64,000 nucleotides of DNA. It comes from Prorocentrum cordatum (taxonomy: Eukaryota > Sar > Dinophyceae > Prorocentrales > Prorocentraceae). The DNA lies in the NCBI GenBank assembly GCA_963575745.1, contig CAUYUJ010019370.1, positions 42,001 through 106,000 on the forward strand, written 5' to 3'. The notes under the pieces are model-generated. The model did no database searches and was not told the DNA's origin. It saw nothing but the letters and a program-made list of their open reading frames with translations. Made by a program: the position numbers and the translations under genes. Numbering within the stretch: position 1 is the first letter of the stretch; each line of letters begins with the position of its first letter. This document shows positions 21,338 through 31,895 of the stretch, in pieces.

Positions 21338-21859
21338 TCCTGCCGACGCTTCCTCCAGGCCCTCGAGAAGGCCGAGCACGGCCACCAGTTGGCCGAGATG
21401 GCGTTGCGCGTCGCGGGCGGCGGGAGCTGGCCCAGGCAGCGCATCCTCGACGATGTCGGAGGGGACATGGATCCGATCCGCGCTCGTTGCAAGGAGTTGC
21501 CCGAGACAGCGCATCGCCGCGCAGGGGCCTGCAGGTGCAACGCTGGCGCCGAGGTCCACAGTGCATCAGACGCGCTGGCCCCACAAGCCCTTGGCCAGCA
21601 CGAAGCATACACGTGCTTTTGGCCACGCGGCATTTTGTCGGCGGCCTCGGCCAGGGTAGAAGCGCCCGTCCAGGGTCTCGAATGGAACATCGGCGGAGTA
21701 CGATGCTCCTCTCTCAGACTTCGCCCCCTCGGCGTCGGCACAGACTCCTATCCATTGTTCGTGTGCGGAGATGCCGGCAGAGGCGTGGGCTCCCGTGGCG
21801 ACTTAGGAGAGCTGCTTTTGGCTTCGTTGTTGTCCAGAGATGTCCCCTCTTCCAGGTCA

Positions 21860-22690
21860 GCGTGGCCTTCGGGGGGCCGATCCCTGGGAATAATCAGTTG
21901 GCTCCTCCTCGTGGCGAGTTGGCGGCTTTGCGGGCTGCCATTGCTGTTCGCCCAGGCCCTCTCGTTCACGGCGCTGGCAACCAGGCGATCAGGGATGGGT
22001 GGTCGAGCCAGACATTCCGCGAGCCGCGCGGGGAGAGCAGAGATTTGCGGAGGAAAATCGGCTTTTGCGAAGGTCAGCGATTTTTCTGTCAGGTCATTGT
22101 GCTGCAGGTGGCGTCTCACATGGCGGGCGAGCAACTCGACGGGGCCGCAGCGCCGTTTTGGACGGCCTTGGGCAACGAGGCAGCCCGCGAAGTGGCTGGC
22201 CTCACCACCCGAGAAGCTAGAGTTTGCATTGCCTTGCGACAGCGTGTCGCAGAGGCCGAGTTCAGTGCTCGCCTCGCGCGCAGGTGCCGTCGGCGCGCCA
22301 CCTTTGAAGCGGCTGCTGCTGAAAATCGCTCGCCTCAAGGGGAAAAGGCCCGCCATCCCCTTCCGTCGGCTGCTTCTCTCGCCTTTTTCGGGCCCCATGG
22401 CGTTCTTTCTGCCGGCAGCAAGAGTTGCCAACAGTGCTTCGGCCGCGCGTCCAAAGGCAGGCTGACCGAATGGGGGGACCCCCCTTGTGTCGAGCTGTTG
22501 GCCCAGTCGGATTCACTTTCCATCGGGCTAGCGAGGGGTCAACGCATGCACGTAGGAGGAGGGTGGACCCACCCATCTCACGATTTGTCGTACCAGCCGG
22601 ATCTTCAGTTATGGTTATGCAGCGCGTGCCGATTCTATGGGAGTGTGCAACTCGGGCCTGGGCTGGCCGAGCCGTGTCTAGCCTCCCCCA
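21860..22690 (+). pseudogene. RNase H domain and C-terminal CxxC motifs
   Basis: Lies in one open frame that extends over 21277-23028. RNase H signature: GGPIPGNNQ, then GELAALRAAI (the catalytic Glu), GNQAIRDGW (where S-D-x normally stands, so the Asp is lost), LQVASHMAGE (the K-x-x-x-H position) and GNEAAREVAGL (G-N-x-x-A-D position, Asp lost). Downstream are two Cys motifs: KSCQQCFGRASK with a Cys about 14 residues on, and HPSHDLSYQPDLQLWLCSAC with GPGLAEPC. With catalytic acids missing the enzyme would be dead. The open frame is probably chance preservation in GC-rich DNA. Confidence 0.65.
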
Positions 22691-22720
22691 CACTGGCGCG
22701 GGCCAGTCACGCCCATAGAC

Positions 22721-23075
22721 TTCATGGGGCTTTGGCCGAAGTGCAGACCCCAATGGCCTGGTATGACCTAGGGTCGGTGGTTTTGTTGAGTCATGCCACT
22801 TCGCTTCGCGACAGGTCCATTACATGTCATGCCATGCCTCCTGCCAGGGCCTCCGACCCTGAAGGCGGGACCTCCCTCAGGACCCCAGCTGGCGACCCCC
22901 CCGGGACCCCAGGAGTTTGGTATTCTGACTCAGGACCCCCCCTTTCCTCCGTCCCCCTCCCCCGCCCCCCATACCCCTCCCTCCCCAGCAGGGAAGGGAT
23001 AAAACAAAAGGGCTTCCCTCCGACTTAGCTAAGACGCTCCTTTTCTATATTCCCCTTGTATATCCTGGGGTTTCA
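22721..23075. other. No gene recognised
   Basis: C-rich patch at 22840-22990. Nothing supported. Confidence 0.35.
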
Positions 23076-23562
23076 CGACGGCGACGACGACGACGACAGC
23101 TTCTTCACCGTCTTGCACACGCCGAAGGGTCGGTGCATTTTCTCAAAACCGAAAAGAACATGGAAGAGCAGCAACACTTGGGGGAGAAGGAGGAGGGGGA
23201 GGAGGAGGAGGCGGAGGACGAGGATGAGGAAGACGAGGAAGAGGAAGACGAGGAAGTGACGGGGGATGCGCAGGATAGTGGGAAGGAAGAGGAAGGGGAG
23301 GAGGATGAAGATGAGGAGGACGTCAAGGACGAGGAGGAGAGGGGCTGGAACGAGGGGCGCGAGGAGGACGACGAAGACGACGGGGAGGGGGACGAGGACG
23401 ACGAGGACGATCCGCACGAGGACGAGGACGGGGACGAGAGCGAGGACGAGGAGGACGAAAACGAGGAAGACCAGGGCGAGGCTGAGGACGAGGACGACGA
23501 GGACGATGAGGGCGAGGGCGAGGGCGAGGGCGAGGTCGAGGACGACGTCCCGATGCAGCGAG
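23076..23562 (+). repeat. GAG/GAC-rich degenerate trinucleotide tract
   Basis: Begins as (GAC)n at 23080-23097, then degenerate GAGGAC/GAGGAA triplets. One frame gives a long Glu/Asp protein from 23133 to 23816, including METHEQ-free acidic runs and a Gly/Ala/Pro-rich tail. I treat it as repeat rather than gene because the neighbouring frames and the minus strand are equally open. Confidence 0.75.
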
Positions 23563-23870
23563 CCCCCGTTGAAAGGTGGCCCCGGGCGCGCCTCGTGCGC
23601 ACCGCCCCCCCCTTCTGGCCGTCGGCCCGCGCCGCCCTCGGCCGCTCGCCGGCCCGGCGCGGCCCCGGCGCCAGCTGCATGGCAGCCATGGCCGCCGACG
23701 CAGCAGGCCCCGGCCGCCTCGGCCTTCCCTCCCGTGGGCGACCCGCGGGAGGGCGCGCAGCGAGGCTGGGGCGAAGAGGAGGATGGAGGGGAGGAGGGAA
23801 GGAGGATCGAGGGTGATGAAGGCGGGAGAGGAGGAGGATCGAGGGGAAGAGGGATGAGGATCGAGGATGA
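23563..23870. other. GC-rich spacer
   Basis: High-GC sequence, open in several frames on both strands. No motif seen. Confidence 0.3.
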
Positions 23871-23922
23871 TCGAGGAGGAGGAGGAGGAGGAGGAGGAGG
23901 AGGAGGAGGAGGAGGAGGATCG
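23871..23922 (+). repeat. (GGA)n microsatellite
   Basis: About 15 GGA units. Confidence 0.9.
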
Positions 23923-23927
23923 AGGGG

Positions 23928-24149
23928 AACATCCGGGCCTCCCAGATGGGGTCGAAGTAGACGGGGTCGGAGGATCGCGCCGCATCGCCGATGCATCGCC
24001 GATGCATCGCCGATGCATCGGCGATGTGGCCTGATGTGGAGCACGACTTTCTCCAGGCCGACGTCGCCGATGCAGCGGTGATGAATCGAAGGTGCGGCGA
24101 GATCCTCCGACCCCATCTACTCCGACCCAATCGGGGAGGCCTCTAGAAC
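23928..24149. mobile_element. Foldback MITE rich in CGATGCATCG, copy B
   Basis: Second copy of the 8775-9000 element. The left arm contains GGGTCGGAGGATCGCGCCGC. The right arm contains GAGATCCTCCGACCCC and ends GGCCTCTAGAAC, inverse to the left end of copy A. The arms pair over roughly 45 bp. The centre repeats GATGCATCGCC. Confidence 0.75.
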
Positions 24150-24314
24150 AGGGGTGATCGAGGAGGAGAAGGAGGAGGATGGAGGAGGGAGGATCATCGA
24201 GGAGGGATGATCGTCGACTCGGCCTCCCTCCTGGGCGGCGCGCGGGACGTGGCAAGGCGAGTCGAGGCCGACTGCGTAGACATTCGTGCGTGAGCTGCTG
24301 GTGTCGGGTTCTGC
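24150..24314. other. Purine-rich then mixed spacer
   Basis: GGAGGA-rich stretch at 24155-24215. Nothing further supported. Confidence 0.3.
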
Positions 24315-24737
24315 GTGATCATGACTGTTCTCTCGTCCACGATCGGCTGCCGCGCTGGCGCGAGGAGGCTGTTATTCCTGAGAGGAGCACGAGTCGCCTC
24401 CCTGCTGGTGCCTCTCGCCCGTTTGTCGACGTCGATGTCGGATTTGCGTCGGTCGACGTGTCGTCCTCGCTCGTCTAGCTTGTCTGACGATGGTCGCAGT
24501 GTGCGGAGGCGTGTCACCTTCGACCCCGTGGCTCTGTTACGGTCGCCTGCCCAGGAGCAGCAGGACCGTGCCGTCCAGGAAGTCGAGGATGGGCGCTCCT
24601 CCTTGCCCGCGGCGAAGCGCCCACGGCAAGGCAGACGAAGCCCCAGGCCCTCCCTGAACGCGACCACGGTACCTGTGGCCCCCATGCCGCCTTGCGGCAT
24701 CGTGCCGCCCGAAGCGGCGCGAGGACACAGGTGCTGA
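24315..24737 (+). CDS. Hypothetical basic protein fragment
   Basis: A 140-codon frame ending in TGA at 24735-24737. Notable segments are SDDGRSVRRRVTFDPVALL, SPAQEQQDRAVQEVEDG and the basic AAKRPRQGRR, which could act as a nuclear localisation signal. GC3 is moderately high in the second half. No domain recognised. The overlapping frame at 24179-24478 also looks protein-like in its first part, so splicing or decay is possible. Confidence 0.25.
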   Translation: MIMTVLSSTIGCRAGARRLLFLRGARVASLLVPLARLSTSMSDLRRSTCRPRSSSLSDDGRSVRRRVTFDPVALLRSPAQEQQDRAVQEVEDGRSSLPAAKRPRQGRRSPRPSLNATTVPVAPMPPCGIVPPEAARGHRC

Positions 24738-25634
24738 GTTGCGCCAGGCGATCTGGTCCTTTGTATAGGATGCGGCTTCTACACCACAGGTGTGGCGAGC
24801 CACCTCCTTGTAGATTGCTGCCCGCCTGAATCCCATCGGATGTCAGATAGGGCGGCGCGCAGCAGGACTTCATTTCTTGGGGGTCGGCACCGTGCTGACG
24901 AGGGGAGGCCTGGGAGTCGGACCCTCCGAACCCCAAGGCCCCTGCAGGCCTCTAATCCTGAAACGCTTTGGTTATGGTTACGGCCTGCGGAGGCCCAGCC
25001 ATGACCTGCGTTCCTTGGCGCTTTCTCGCCACGCCCCGTTTTGGGCTGTGCCTGCGTGCCCGCTCCGTGATCCCCTGGGTGGGGGCGGGGACGTTTTGCG
25101 GGCATGTGGGGCATCCTTCGCCCCAGTCTGATGTGCTCACCCAGCGCTAGCTTGACCTGCGCGGTGACCGCCAAGGCAGTGCGTTGTCTTCCTGTTCCCG
25201 GGGGTCCAGAAGTCCGAAACGTGTGTCATCGCCAGTTTACAGCGTCCGACGCTATGAAATCATGCCTCATCGGCTCCTCGGGGTCCGGGAACACATTGCA
25301 TATCGCATGTCCCTCGTCTAGCGCCTAGACGGCCCCAACGTTTGGCCCGTCGCGTGCCCTCCTGGGAGGTCATGCCCCACACAGAGCCGTAGTAAGAGCC
25401 TGTTCCTGCTTTCGGTTCGGAGAAGGCTGCAACAGGGGACAGCAGACCCACACCGTTGGATTGTCGGACCTACCGAGTATGCAACAGCTTTCGCTAGGAT
25501 CCATCCACTCGTGACGCATGCCAAGTCGATCCCCTGGTGATGGGAAGATGATAGTGTGCGATTTCAGCTTCCCCTCATTGCCCAGAGAGGTTTATGATAT
25601 ATGACACGTCGCGTTTCGCTCTCCGACGCTGCTG
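24738..25634. other. No gene recognised
   Basis: About 900 bp of mixed sequence without repeats or convincing frames. Confidence 0.4.
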
Positions 25635-26060
25635 GTTGAACAATGCAGTGGAGGAGAAGCAGGAGGAATACGAGGAGGAGGAGGAACGTTTGTGCGTGTG
25701 CGTCATGGGGTCCGCGAGTAGGTGTAGGTGGGTGGAGCTGGAGGTTGGCGGAGGTTGAGGCGGAGGTCGAGGTAGAGGGACAGGAGGAAGGGCAGGAGGA
25801 GGCAGTGGAGGAGGCGGAGGAGGGGATCAGCAGAAGGTGGACGTGGACGTGAACGAGGTGGATGCGGAGACAGATGGAGAGGAAGCTGTGAATGAGGATG
25901 AAATGATGACAAGTTGGAGGATGCATAGGATGATGAGGAGGACCGCGTGTGCGTCGTGAGATCTAGGTTTATGTTGAGGTGTGTGAATGTGTGCGTGGAG
26001 TTGGATGTAGAGGAACATGTAGAGGAGGGGGGGTCAGGAGGGTGGAAGTGGAGGTGAGTG
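25635..26060 (+). repeat. GGA/GTG-rich degenerate tract
   Basis: Degenerate purine-rich triplets (GGAGGA, GTGGAG, GGCGGAGG). No gene. Confidence 0.6.
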
Positions 26061-26235
26061 TGCATATGGACCACAACAGATAAACAGTGTCTGCAGGCTG
26101 GGGACCATGCCCCATGCAGGTCCCATCGTCCCATCGAAACCGACTTGAAATCCGCGCTCCGAGTGCGAAACCTGTCGCCGAGGCGCTGTCGGCCACCCAA
26201 GGCTCAGCAGAAGCTCTCAGGTGGTTGAGGTGGAG

Positions 26236-26958
26236 GCAGAGGGGAAACGTGATGATGATGCTGCTGATGATTATGGCGGTGATGATGGTGATGAAGATGA
26301 ATCTAATGATAATGGGGATGGTGATGCTGATGGTGATGATGACGATGCCGATGACGATGATAATGATGATGCTGCTGTTGATGATGATGCTGCTGATGAT
26401 GGTGATGATGATCATGGTGCAGACAGTGGCGAGGATGGGGTGATGATGCTTGCAATGGCAAACGTCATGCTGGTGATGATGCTGATGACGACGATGATGA
26501 CGATGGTGACGACAGTGACGATGATGACGATGGTGACGATGATGAGGAGGATGACAAGGATGACGAGGAGGTTGATCATGATGATGCTGGTTACGTTGAT
26601 GCTGCTGATGGTGATGGTGATGGTGGTGATGACCATGTTGATGGTGCTGCTGATGGCGGCGGCGGTGATGCTGGTGATGCTGGTGATGCGGATGACAACG
26701 ACGACCACGACACTGATGACGATGATGATGGTGATGGTGATGTTGCCGATGGTGATGCTGATGATGCTGTTGATGCTGGTGATTGTGATGATGATGGTGG
26801 TGGTGATGATGCTGATTGTAGTGTTGATGGCGATGGCGACGATGCTGATACTGATGATGCTGCTGCTGACGATGATGCTGCTGATGCTGCTGATGATGAT
26901 GGTGACGGTGATGAAGATGAATATGATGATGATGGTGACGATGATGGTGATGATGATG

Positions 26959-26996
<38 letters not shown>

Positions 26997-27135
26997 ACTG
27001 ATCATGGTGGTAATGATGGTGAGAGTGCTGCTGATGATACTGAAGAAAAGGATGATGATTCCGATGGCGATGACGATGACGTCAGCGATGACGATGACGA
27101 TGCTGATGATGATGATGATGATGACGATGATGATG

Positions 27136-27167
<32 letters not shown>

Positions 27168-27479
27168 GATGATGCTGCTGATGATGATGATGATGACAGG
27201 ATGCCTATGGCGATGATGGTGGCGCTGCTCATGCTGATGGTGAAGGTGATGGTGGTGGTGATATTGATGATGCTGATGATGCGGGTGCTGCTGATGATGC
27301 TGATAAAGACGGTGATGATGATGGTCTTAGTGATGTTGACGATGTTGCAGATGATAACAATCAGGATGCTGCGGGTGACGATTATGATGATGACGATAAT
27401 GATGATGGCGATGATGATGATGATGATGATGCTGATGATGATGATGAAGATGGTGGTGGTGATGATGATTATGCTGAAT

Positions 27480-27524
<45 letters not shown>

Positions 27525-27529
27525 TTGAA

Positions 27530-27602
<73 letters not shown>

Positions 27603-27832
27603 CTGATGCTGATGCTGATGCTGATGGCAATATTGATGCTACTGCTGATGCTGATGATGATGAGGAGGATGAAGATGGGAATCATGATGGTGATGATGCT
27701 GCTGATGATGATGCAGTTGATGTTGATGTTGATGTTGTTGATGGTGGAAGTGATGATGATAATGATAGTGGTAATGATCATGGCGCTGTTACTGATGATG
27801 CTAATGGTCAGGATGATGATCAGGATGAGGAG
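26236..27832 (+). repeat. 1.6-kb (GAT)n compound microsatellite
   Basis: TGATGA-type repeats with GCT, GGT and GAC variants. Near-pure (GAT)n lies at 26955-26995, 27110-27190 and 27480-27600. Frames encode poly-Met, poly-Asp or poly-Ile. Confidence 0.95.
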
Positions 27833-27985
27833 TAGGAGGAGTTGGAGGAGGAGGAGGAAGATAACTGGAGGGCGGGATCAATGTGAGGAGGGGGAGTTGG
27901 ATGAGAAGGAGAAGGAGGAGGTGAAGGAGGAGGAAAAGGAGGAGGAGCAGAAGGAGGAGAAGGGGGAGGAACCAGAGCTTGCGCA
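27833..27985 (+). repeat. (GGA)n-rich tract
   Basis: Degenerate GGAGGA/GAAGGA repeats between two GAT tracts. Confidence 0.8.
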
Positions 27986-28057
27986 ACTTCAGATTTGATG
28001 ATGATGACGACGATGATGATGATGCTGATGCTGATGATGATGATGCTGATGATGATT

Positions 28058-28127
<70 letters not shown>

Positions 28128-28327
28128 GGGAGGAGGAGGAGGAGGAGGAGGAGGAGGAGGAGGGCGGAGGAGGAGGAGGAGGAGGAGGAGGAGGGAGGAG
28201 GAGGAGAGCAGGAGGAGGAGGAGGAGGAGGAGGGAGGAGGAGGAGGAGGAGGAGGAGAGGAGGAAGGACGAGCAGGAGGAGGAGGAGGACGAGCACGAGG
28301 AGGAGGAGGAGGAGGAGGGGGAGGAGC
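27986..28327 (+). repeat. (GAT)n then (GAG)n compound microsatellite
   Basis: GAT units to about 28125, then GAG units to 28327: the same order and abrupt switch as at 2761 and 45928. Confidence 0.95.
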
Positions 28328-28532
28328 AGGTGGAGGTAGCCGCCCAGAGAGGGCGGAGCATCGACGATACCGCCTCCCCGAGGTTCCCCGGCGCCCGCGG
28401 CCGCGGAGCGCGCGCGCAGCCACAGCCCGGCGCCCCGCTCCCCGGAGCGGGGGCCCGACAGCGTGTCGCGGCTCCTCGAGAGGAGGCGCACCGCGCTGCT
28501 CGGCCCGTGGCCCCAAGGGGGCGGGGAGAGTC
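28328..28532 (+). CDS. Possible exon, Pro/Ser/Arg-rich
   Basis: Frame open from the end of the GAG tract, with very high GC3. It reads PRGSPAPAAAERARSHSP, then ERGPDSVSRLLERRRTALLG. The composition and the amphipathic SRLLERRRTALL stretch look like real coding sequence. It is cut off by dispersed repeat E at 28531, so an exon end or insertion lies there. No family recognised. Confidence 0.3.
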
Positions 28533-28760
28533 GGAAACTGGAACATCTACATCACCAGTGGCGGGCCGTTTTTCAATCCCCGGATTTCTTGGGGGGTCGA
28601 GGACGACGCTGGGGTGGTGTGGTGTATACTTGTTTCCCCTATGTCCCGGGGAAACAACGAAAACTGTATACACCAGGGTCCCGTGTACACCAGTATCCGC
28701 TCTCCAGCGCAAATTTGATTGCAGGGCCAGAAGAAGCGTCGGTGTATAGAGTTCGATCCT
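28531..28760 (+). repeat. Dispersed repeat family E, copy 1
   Basis: About 230 bp homologous to 40791-41018. Shared blocks: GTGGCGGGYYGTTTTTCAAT, TGGGGTGGTGTGGTGTATAC, then ACACCAGG repeated twice, and at the end TCGGTGTATAGAG. It contains several GTATACACC half-palindromes. Confidence 0.85.
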
Positions 28761-29035
28761 AGAGAGGGCCCCCCCTGCGGGAGTCACTCCGACTTCGCCG
28801 GCTCGGCTCGAAACGATCTCCGCGGCTGCCGCTTGGAGTCGACTCGCTGTGGAGATTCCGGATCGCGGTTCCGACTTCGAGTTCGCCCGATCCGACTCCT
28901 GCCATTTCGATGTGTCAGCCGACTTCGACCGATATCCTGCCGATCCTGCTTCGATCTGGCTTTGGGATGGTTTGTACGAGCCCGTGGTCCAAGGGCCTTG
29001 GACCACGGATTCGTTTAATTCTGCTCCTCGTCGTG
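28761..29035. other. No gene recognised
   Basis: Mixed sequence with scattered TTCGA and GATC words. Confidence 0.3.
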
Positions 29036-29162
29036 AACGGCGGGCGGCGCGTTGAATTCTGATTGTCGGCTCATTCAACCAGGATGGCGGACGGCGCGTT
29101 CAGCTTTGACTGTCGGGGCTCGACAAGCCCCGACAATCAGAGTTGAACTCGCCGTCCGCTTT
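29036..29162. repeat. Inverted repeat (about 34-bp arms) plus a third half-copy
   Basis: The left arm from about 29087 starts GCGGACGGCGCGTTCAGC and ends TGTCGGGGCT. After a 4-nt CGAC loop the right arm begins AAGCCCCGACAATCAG and ends CGCCGTCCGC at about 29160. A third half-copy, GGCGGCGCGTTGAATTC, lies at 29040, and GGCGGACGGCGCGTTCAA lies at 8396. Confidence 0.8.
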
Positions 29163-29344
29163 CGCCTTGGCGAGCAAAAGCATAGAGGACAAAAGGATGT
29201 GAGTGGTTGTCGGCGTCTGGGAGCCGTTTTTGCCCCGCGGCCATATCACGCTTGAATTCTGGAAGGGAGAAGCAGCCAGGATGGTCCTCGTAGCCTCCCC
29301 TTCCCATCCCATCGAGTCTCGTCAACCCAGATCTCACACGATAT
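29163..29344. other. No gene recognised
   Basis: No supported feature. Confidence 0.3.
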
Positions 29345-29430
29345 GATTTTTCAACAGGCGGTTTCCCTTCGATTCCGATCCTTGGGGGCCCGTTGACGGG
29401 CCCAGAGGCAATCAAAAATCGGATCCTGGG
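29345..29430 (-). repeat. Dispersed family D fragment
   Basis: Contains CCTTGGGGGCCCGTTGACGG and CAATCAAAAATCGGATCCTGG, a diverged piece of family D. Confidence 0.45.
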
Positions 29431-29719
29431 CGACACAAACACCCCTGTGGAAGGATGACGTCGCGCGGATGAGCGACTGTTCCCGTTCACACACAAGATC
29501 GACGCGCTCCGTCGCCGCATGTGGCGGCTCCAGCTTCCTGTTTCGGGGGTGCTTTCCCCGATCCGTGGACCGGGTGCCCACGCGCCAGATTGCCGGAGTC
29601 CCGATCCACGTCGGCGTGCGCCCGATCGTCGCAGCCGTCGCCGCCCGTCGTCGTCGTCCCCGCCCCGCACCGTCGCCGCTCGTCGCAGCCGTCGCTGCCC
29701 ATCGCCGCCGCCGTAGCCG
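29431..29719. other. GCCGTCG-rich degenerate sequence
   Basis: 29610-29719 is a degenerate CGTCGCAGCCGTCG repeat leading into MITE copy 3. Confidence 0.4.
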
Positions 29720-29898
29720 TACAGTCGGGGCCCTGAAGAAGGAACCCTTTTGGTTGGGGAGGGGCTCCGCGTTCCTTAAGTGTTTCACAGCTTGCCTCAG
29801 GTTTTCCTTACGTTTCCGATAGGAAATCGAAGCTTAACTTATGGAGAAAGGGGCCTCGTTCCTTATTTAGGGTTCCTTAGGTCAACGCCCCGACTGTA
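29720..29898. mobile_element. TA-flanked MITE, copy 3
   Basis: A 179-bp copy of the 166-346 element. It begins TACAGTCGGGGCC and ends CGCCCCGACTGTA. It is inserted in GTC-type repeat DNA. Confidence 0.85.
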
Positions 29899-30303
29899 GT
29901 CGTCATCGTCGTCGCCGTCGTCGTCGCCGTCGTCATTGTAGTCTTGGTCTTCGCCATCGTCGTCGTTGGCGGCGGCGGAGGATCGGGCGAGAGGCGGGCG
30001 CGAGCTTCTGCGGCCGTGGGCCGCGTGCGGCGGGCACGAGCGGACAACCGTGCAGGCAGGGCCGCGTGCTTCAACCTCCAAGCTGTCGGAGTCATTCTTC
30101 TTACCCCTCCTCCTCCTCCTCCCCCTCCTCCTCCCCCTCCTCCTCCTCCTCCTCCTCCTCCTCCTCCTCCTCCTCCTCCTCCTCCTACTCCTCCTCCTCC
30201 TCCCCCTCCCCCTCCCCCTCCTCCTTCCCCCCTCCTCTTCTCCTCCTCCTCCTCCTCCTCCTCCTCCTCCTCCTCCTCCTCCTCCTCCCCCTCCTCCTCC
30301 CTG
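29899..30303 (+). repeat. (GTC)n then (TCC)n tracts
   Basis: (GTC)n at 29899-29965 and (TCC)n at 30100-30303. Frames give poly-Pro/Leu/Ser. Confidence 0.9.
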
Positions 30304-30999
30304 GCGAAAGCGGGCGTGACCACGGGTGGTGGTGGTGGGCACGGGCTTCAACGCTGCTGCAGCGTATGCCGAGAGTCAAGCCTCGCCGCACCCCTGCGTC
30401 GAGGCAGAGGGCGCCCTCCTCTTATGGAGGGGCCCCCAAACGTCAGAAGCTGAACCGAACATTGGACTGAGCAATCCACGGGGCCCTTCTGAGGTGCCTC
30501 CTCCGGATCGCTCCGTCTCGGTTCCTCGAGATTCGCTCGCGCTGCCGGCGCCGGTCTCGTCACCATTGGCGCTGGCGCCGAGTGGAAAGGCATAAGATTG
30601 GCTCATTCCCCGACAGCGCCAGCGCGAATCGTGGCATGACGTGATCCGGGTCCGTCGATCGGCGGCGAGCCCAGGGGGAGGTGAGAACTGGCTTTTTTAG
30701 AAAGGTCGGCAGTCCTCTGGCCTTCTGGGCAGCTGTCCAAGCCTGCCCAGAAGACGCAGGAAACCTCTCGGACGGCCAGAGGGCTTCTGAGAAGCCCCGC
30801 CGCCTTCTGAGAGGGTCTTCTCCTTCTCACTTTCCCGCCTCGCTCGCCGCCGAGTCAAGAAGCAAGCTGGGACGAAAAGCCAGTCCCCGGGATGCCACCA
30901 GCCGTTGGCGGTGCTGGGCAGCAACACGTCGGTACGTTCGGAAAACATGGGCAACGATGCCCATCGGTCGTTGAAAGTAGGTAATTTGGGATTCCCAGA
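30304..30999. other. No gene; hairpin at 30722-30753
   Basis: Contains a perfect 11-bp inverted repeat, CTTCTGGGCAG and CTGCCCAGAAG, with a 10-nt loop. No transcript context is known. Confidence 0.4.
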
Positions 31000-31115
31000 T
31001 TCCAATCTATTTTAAGCGCCTTCCTACTTCAATGATCGAGTGGCTTCACCTTTTCCGTCCTCCTTAGGGGGCGGACGGACACCCAATCTACTTTCAACGC
31101 CTTCCTACCTCATGT
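31000..31115 (+). repeat. ~82-bp direct duplication
   Basis: CCAATCTATTTTAAGCGCC at about 31000 and CCAATCTACTTTCAACGCC at about 31082, each followed by TTCCTACYTCA. Confidence 0.7.
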
Positions 31116-31139
31116 TTCTGTCTACTTCTTCCGACCGAT

Positions 31140-31515
31140 GGGTAGGCGGGACATGCATAGGGGGGATGTGCACTCGCACCGGGGGAATAGGCATAGGGGG
31201 GGATGGGCGCCGCGGTCTCCGGGCTGGGCGGGCGCTCGCACCAATGGGGGGTTGGCGTGGAGGCGGGCGCAGGAGCCGCACGTCGCGTTGCTTCGCTCGG
31301 GAGGGCCAAGGCCATGCAGTCAAGGAGTTGAAGTGAGGAGCAGCTTGGGGCAACGATAGCGGGGGATAGGCATTGGGAGGGATGCATCGACCCCCAATCG
31401 CCCATTGATCGCCGATAGGGGCCCGATAGCCCCAGCCTGCCCAGGCACGTCGGACCCACCATCAGGGACCTATCGCCGATCTATCGGCGATGTATCGCCG
31501 ATTGCAGGTCGATGT
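31140..31515. repeat. ATAGGGGG / CTATCGCCGAT repeat patch
   Basis: Scattered GCATAGGGGGGATG words at the left and self-complementary CTATCGCCGAT / ATCGGCGATG words at the right, resembling the core of the foldback MITEs. Confidence 0.45.
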
Positions 31516-31895
31516 CCCCCCCCATGTGCCAGTCCCCCCCTATCGTTGCTCCTCAGGAGTGGGTTCGGAGAGATCCGGGACGAAGACCGACACGGGGGAC
31601 CAGCGCCGATCCAAGAAATCCGCGCAGACCTCCGAAAGTTTACGCATGCTTCTGCTGTTGCTGTTCTTCGCTCCGGGTCAAGTGGGTCCACGAAGGGCAA
31701 AACCCGCACCGCAAGACCCGCATGGGAGCTCAGAGAGCTGGGGCGTCGGAGGAACGGGGCACGACATGCACCGACCGCACACCGGTACCGGCCAGTCCGA
31801 CCCTGGACGCACGATCGGCGGATACGGTGGGAAACTTCTGCTCAGCGTGTCACGGCGGCGGCCCCAGCGGCACGCTGTGCCCAGCGAGCCCACTT
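31516..31895. other. No gene recognised
   Basis: Mixed sequence; open frames lack motifs. Confidence 0.3.

Larger units (their letters stand above)
19250..22720 (+). mobile_element. Decayed non-LTR retrotransposon (RT, RNase H, CxxC finger)
   Basis: Ordered remnants of one element about 3.4 kb long: RT at 19381-21337, RNase H at about 21860-22225, then a C-terminal Cys motif at 22390-22690. It is broken by at least two stop codons and several frameshifts. No long terminal repeats, poly(A) tail or target duplication were recognised, so the ends are approximate. An endonuclease domain of the same general type is seen separately at 39065-39532. The order RT then RNase H is that of several non-LTR clades and resembles retroelement proteins common in dinoflagellate genomes. 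Confidence 0.75.

Noticed and set aside
23133-23816. 227-codon acidic protein
   Set aside because: Mostly degenerate GAG/GAC triplets with equally long antisense frames; kept as repeat.
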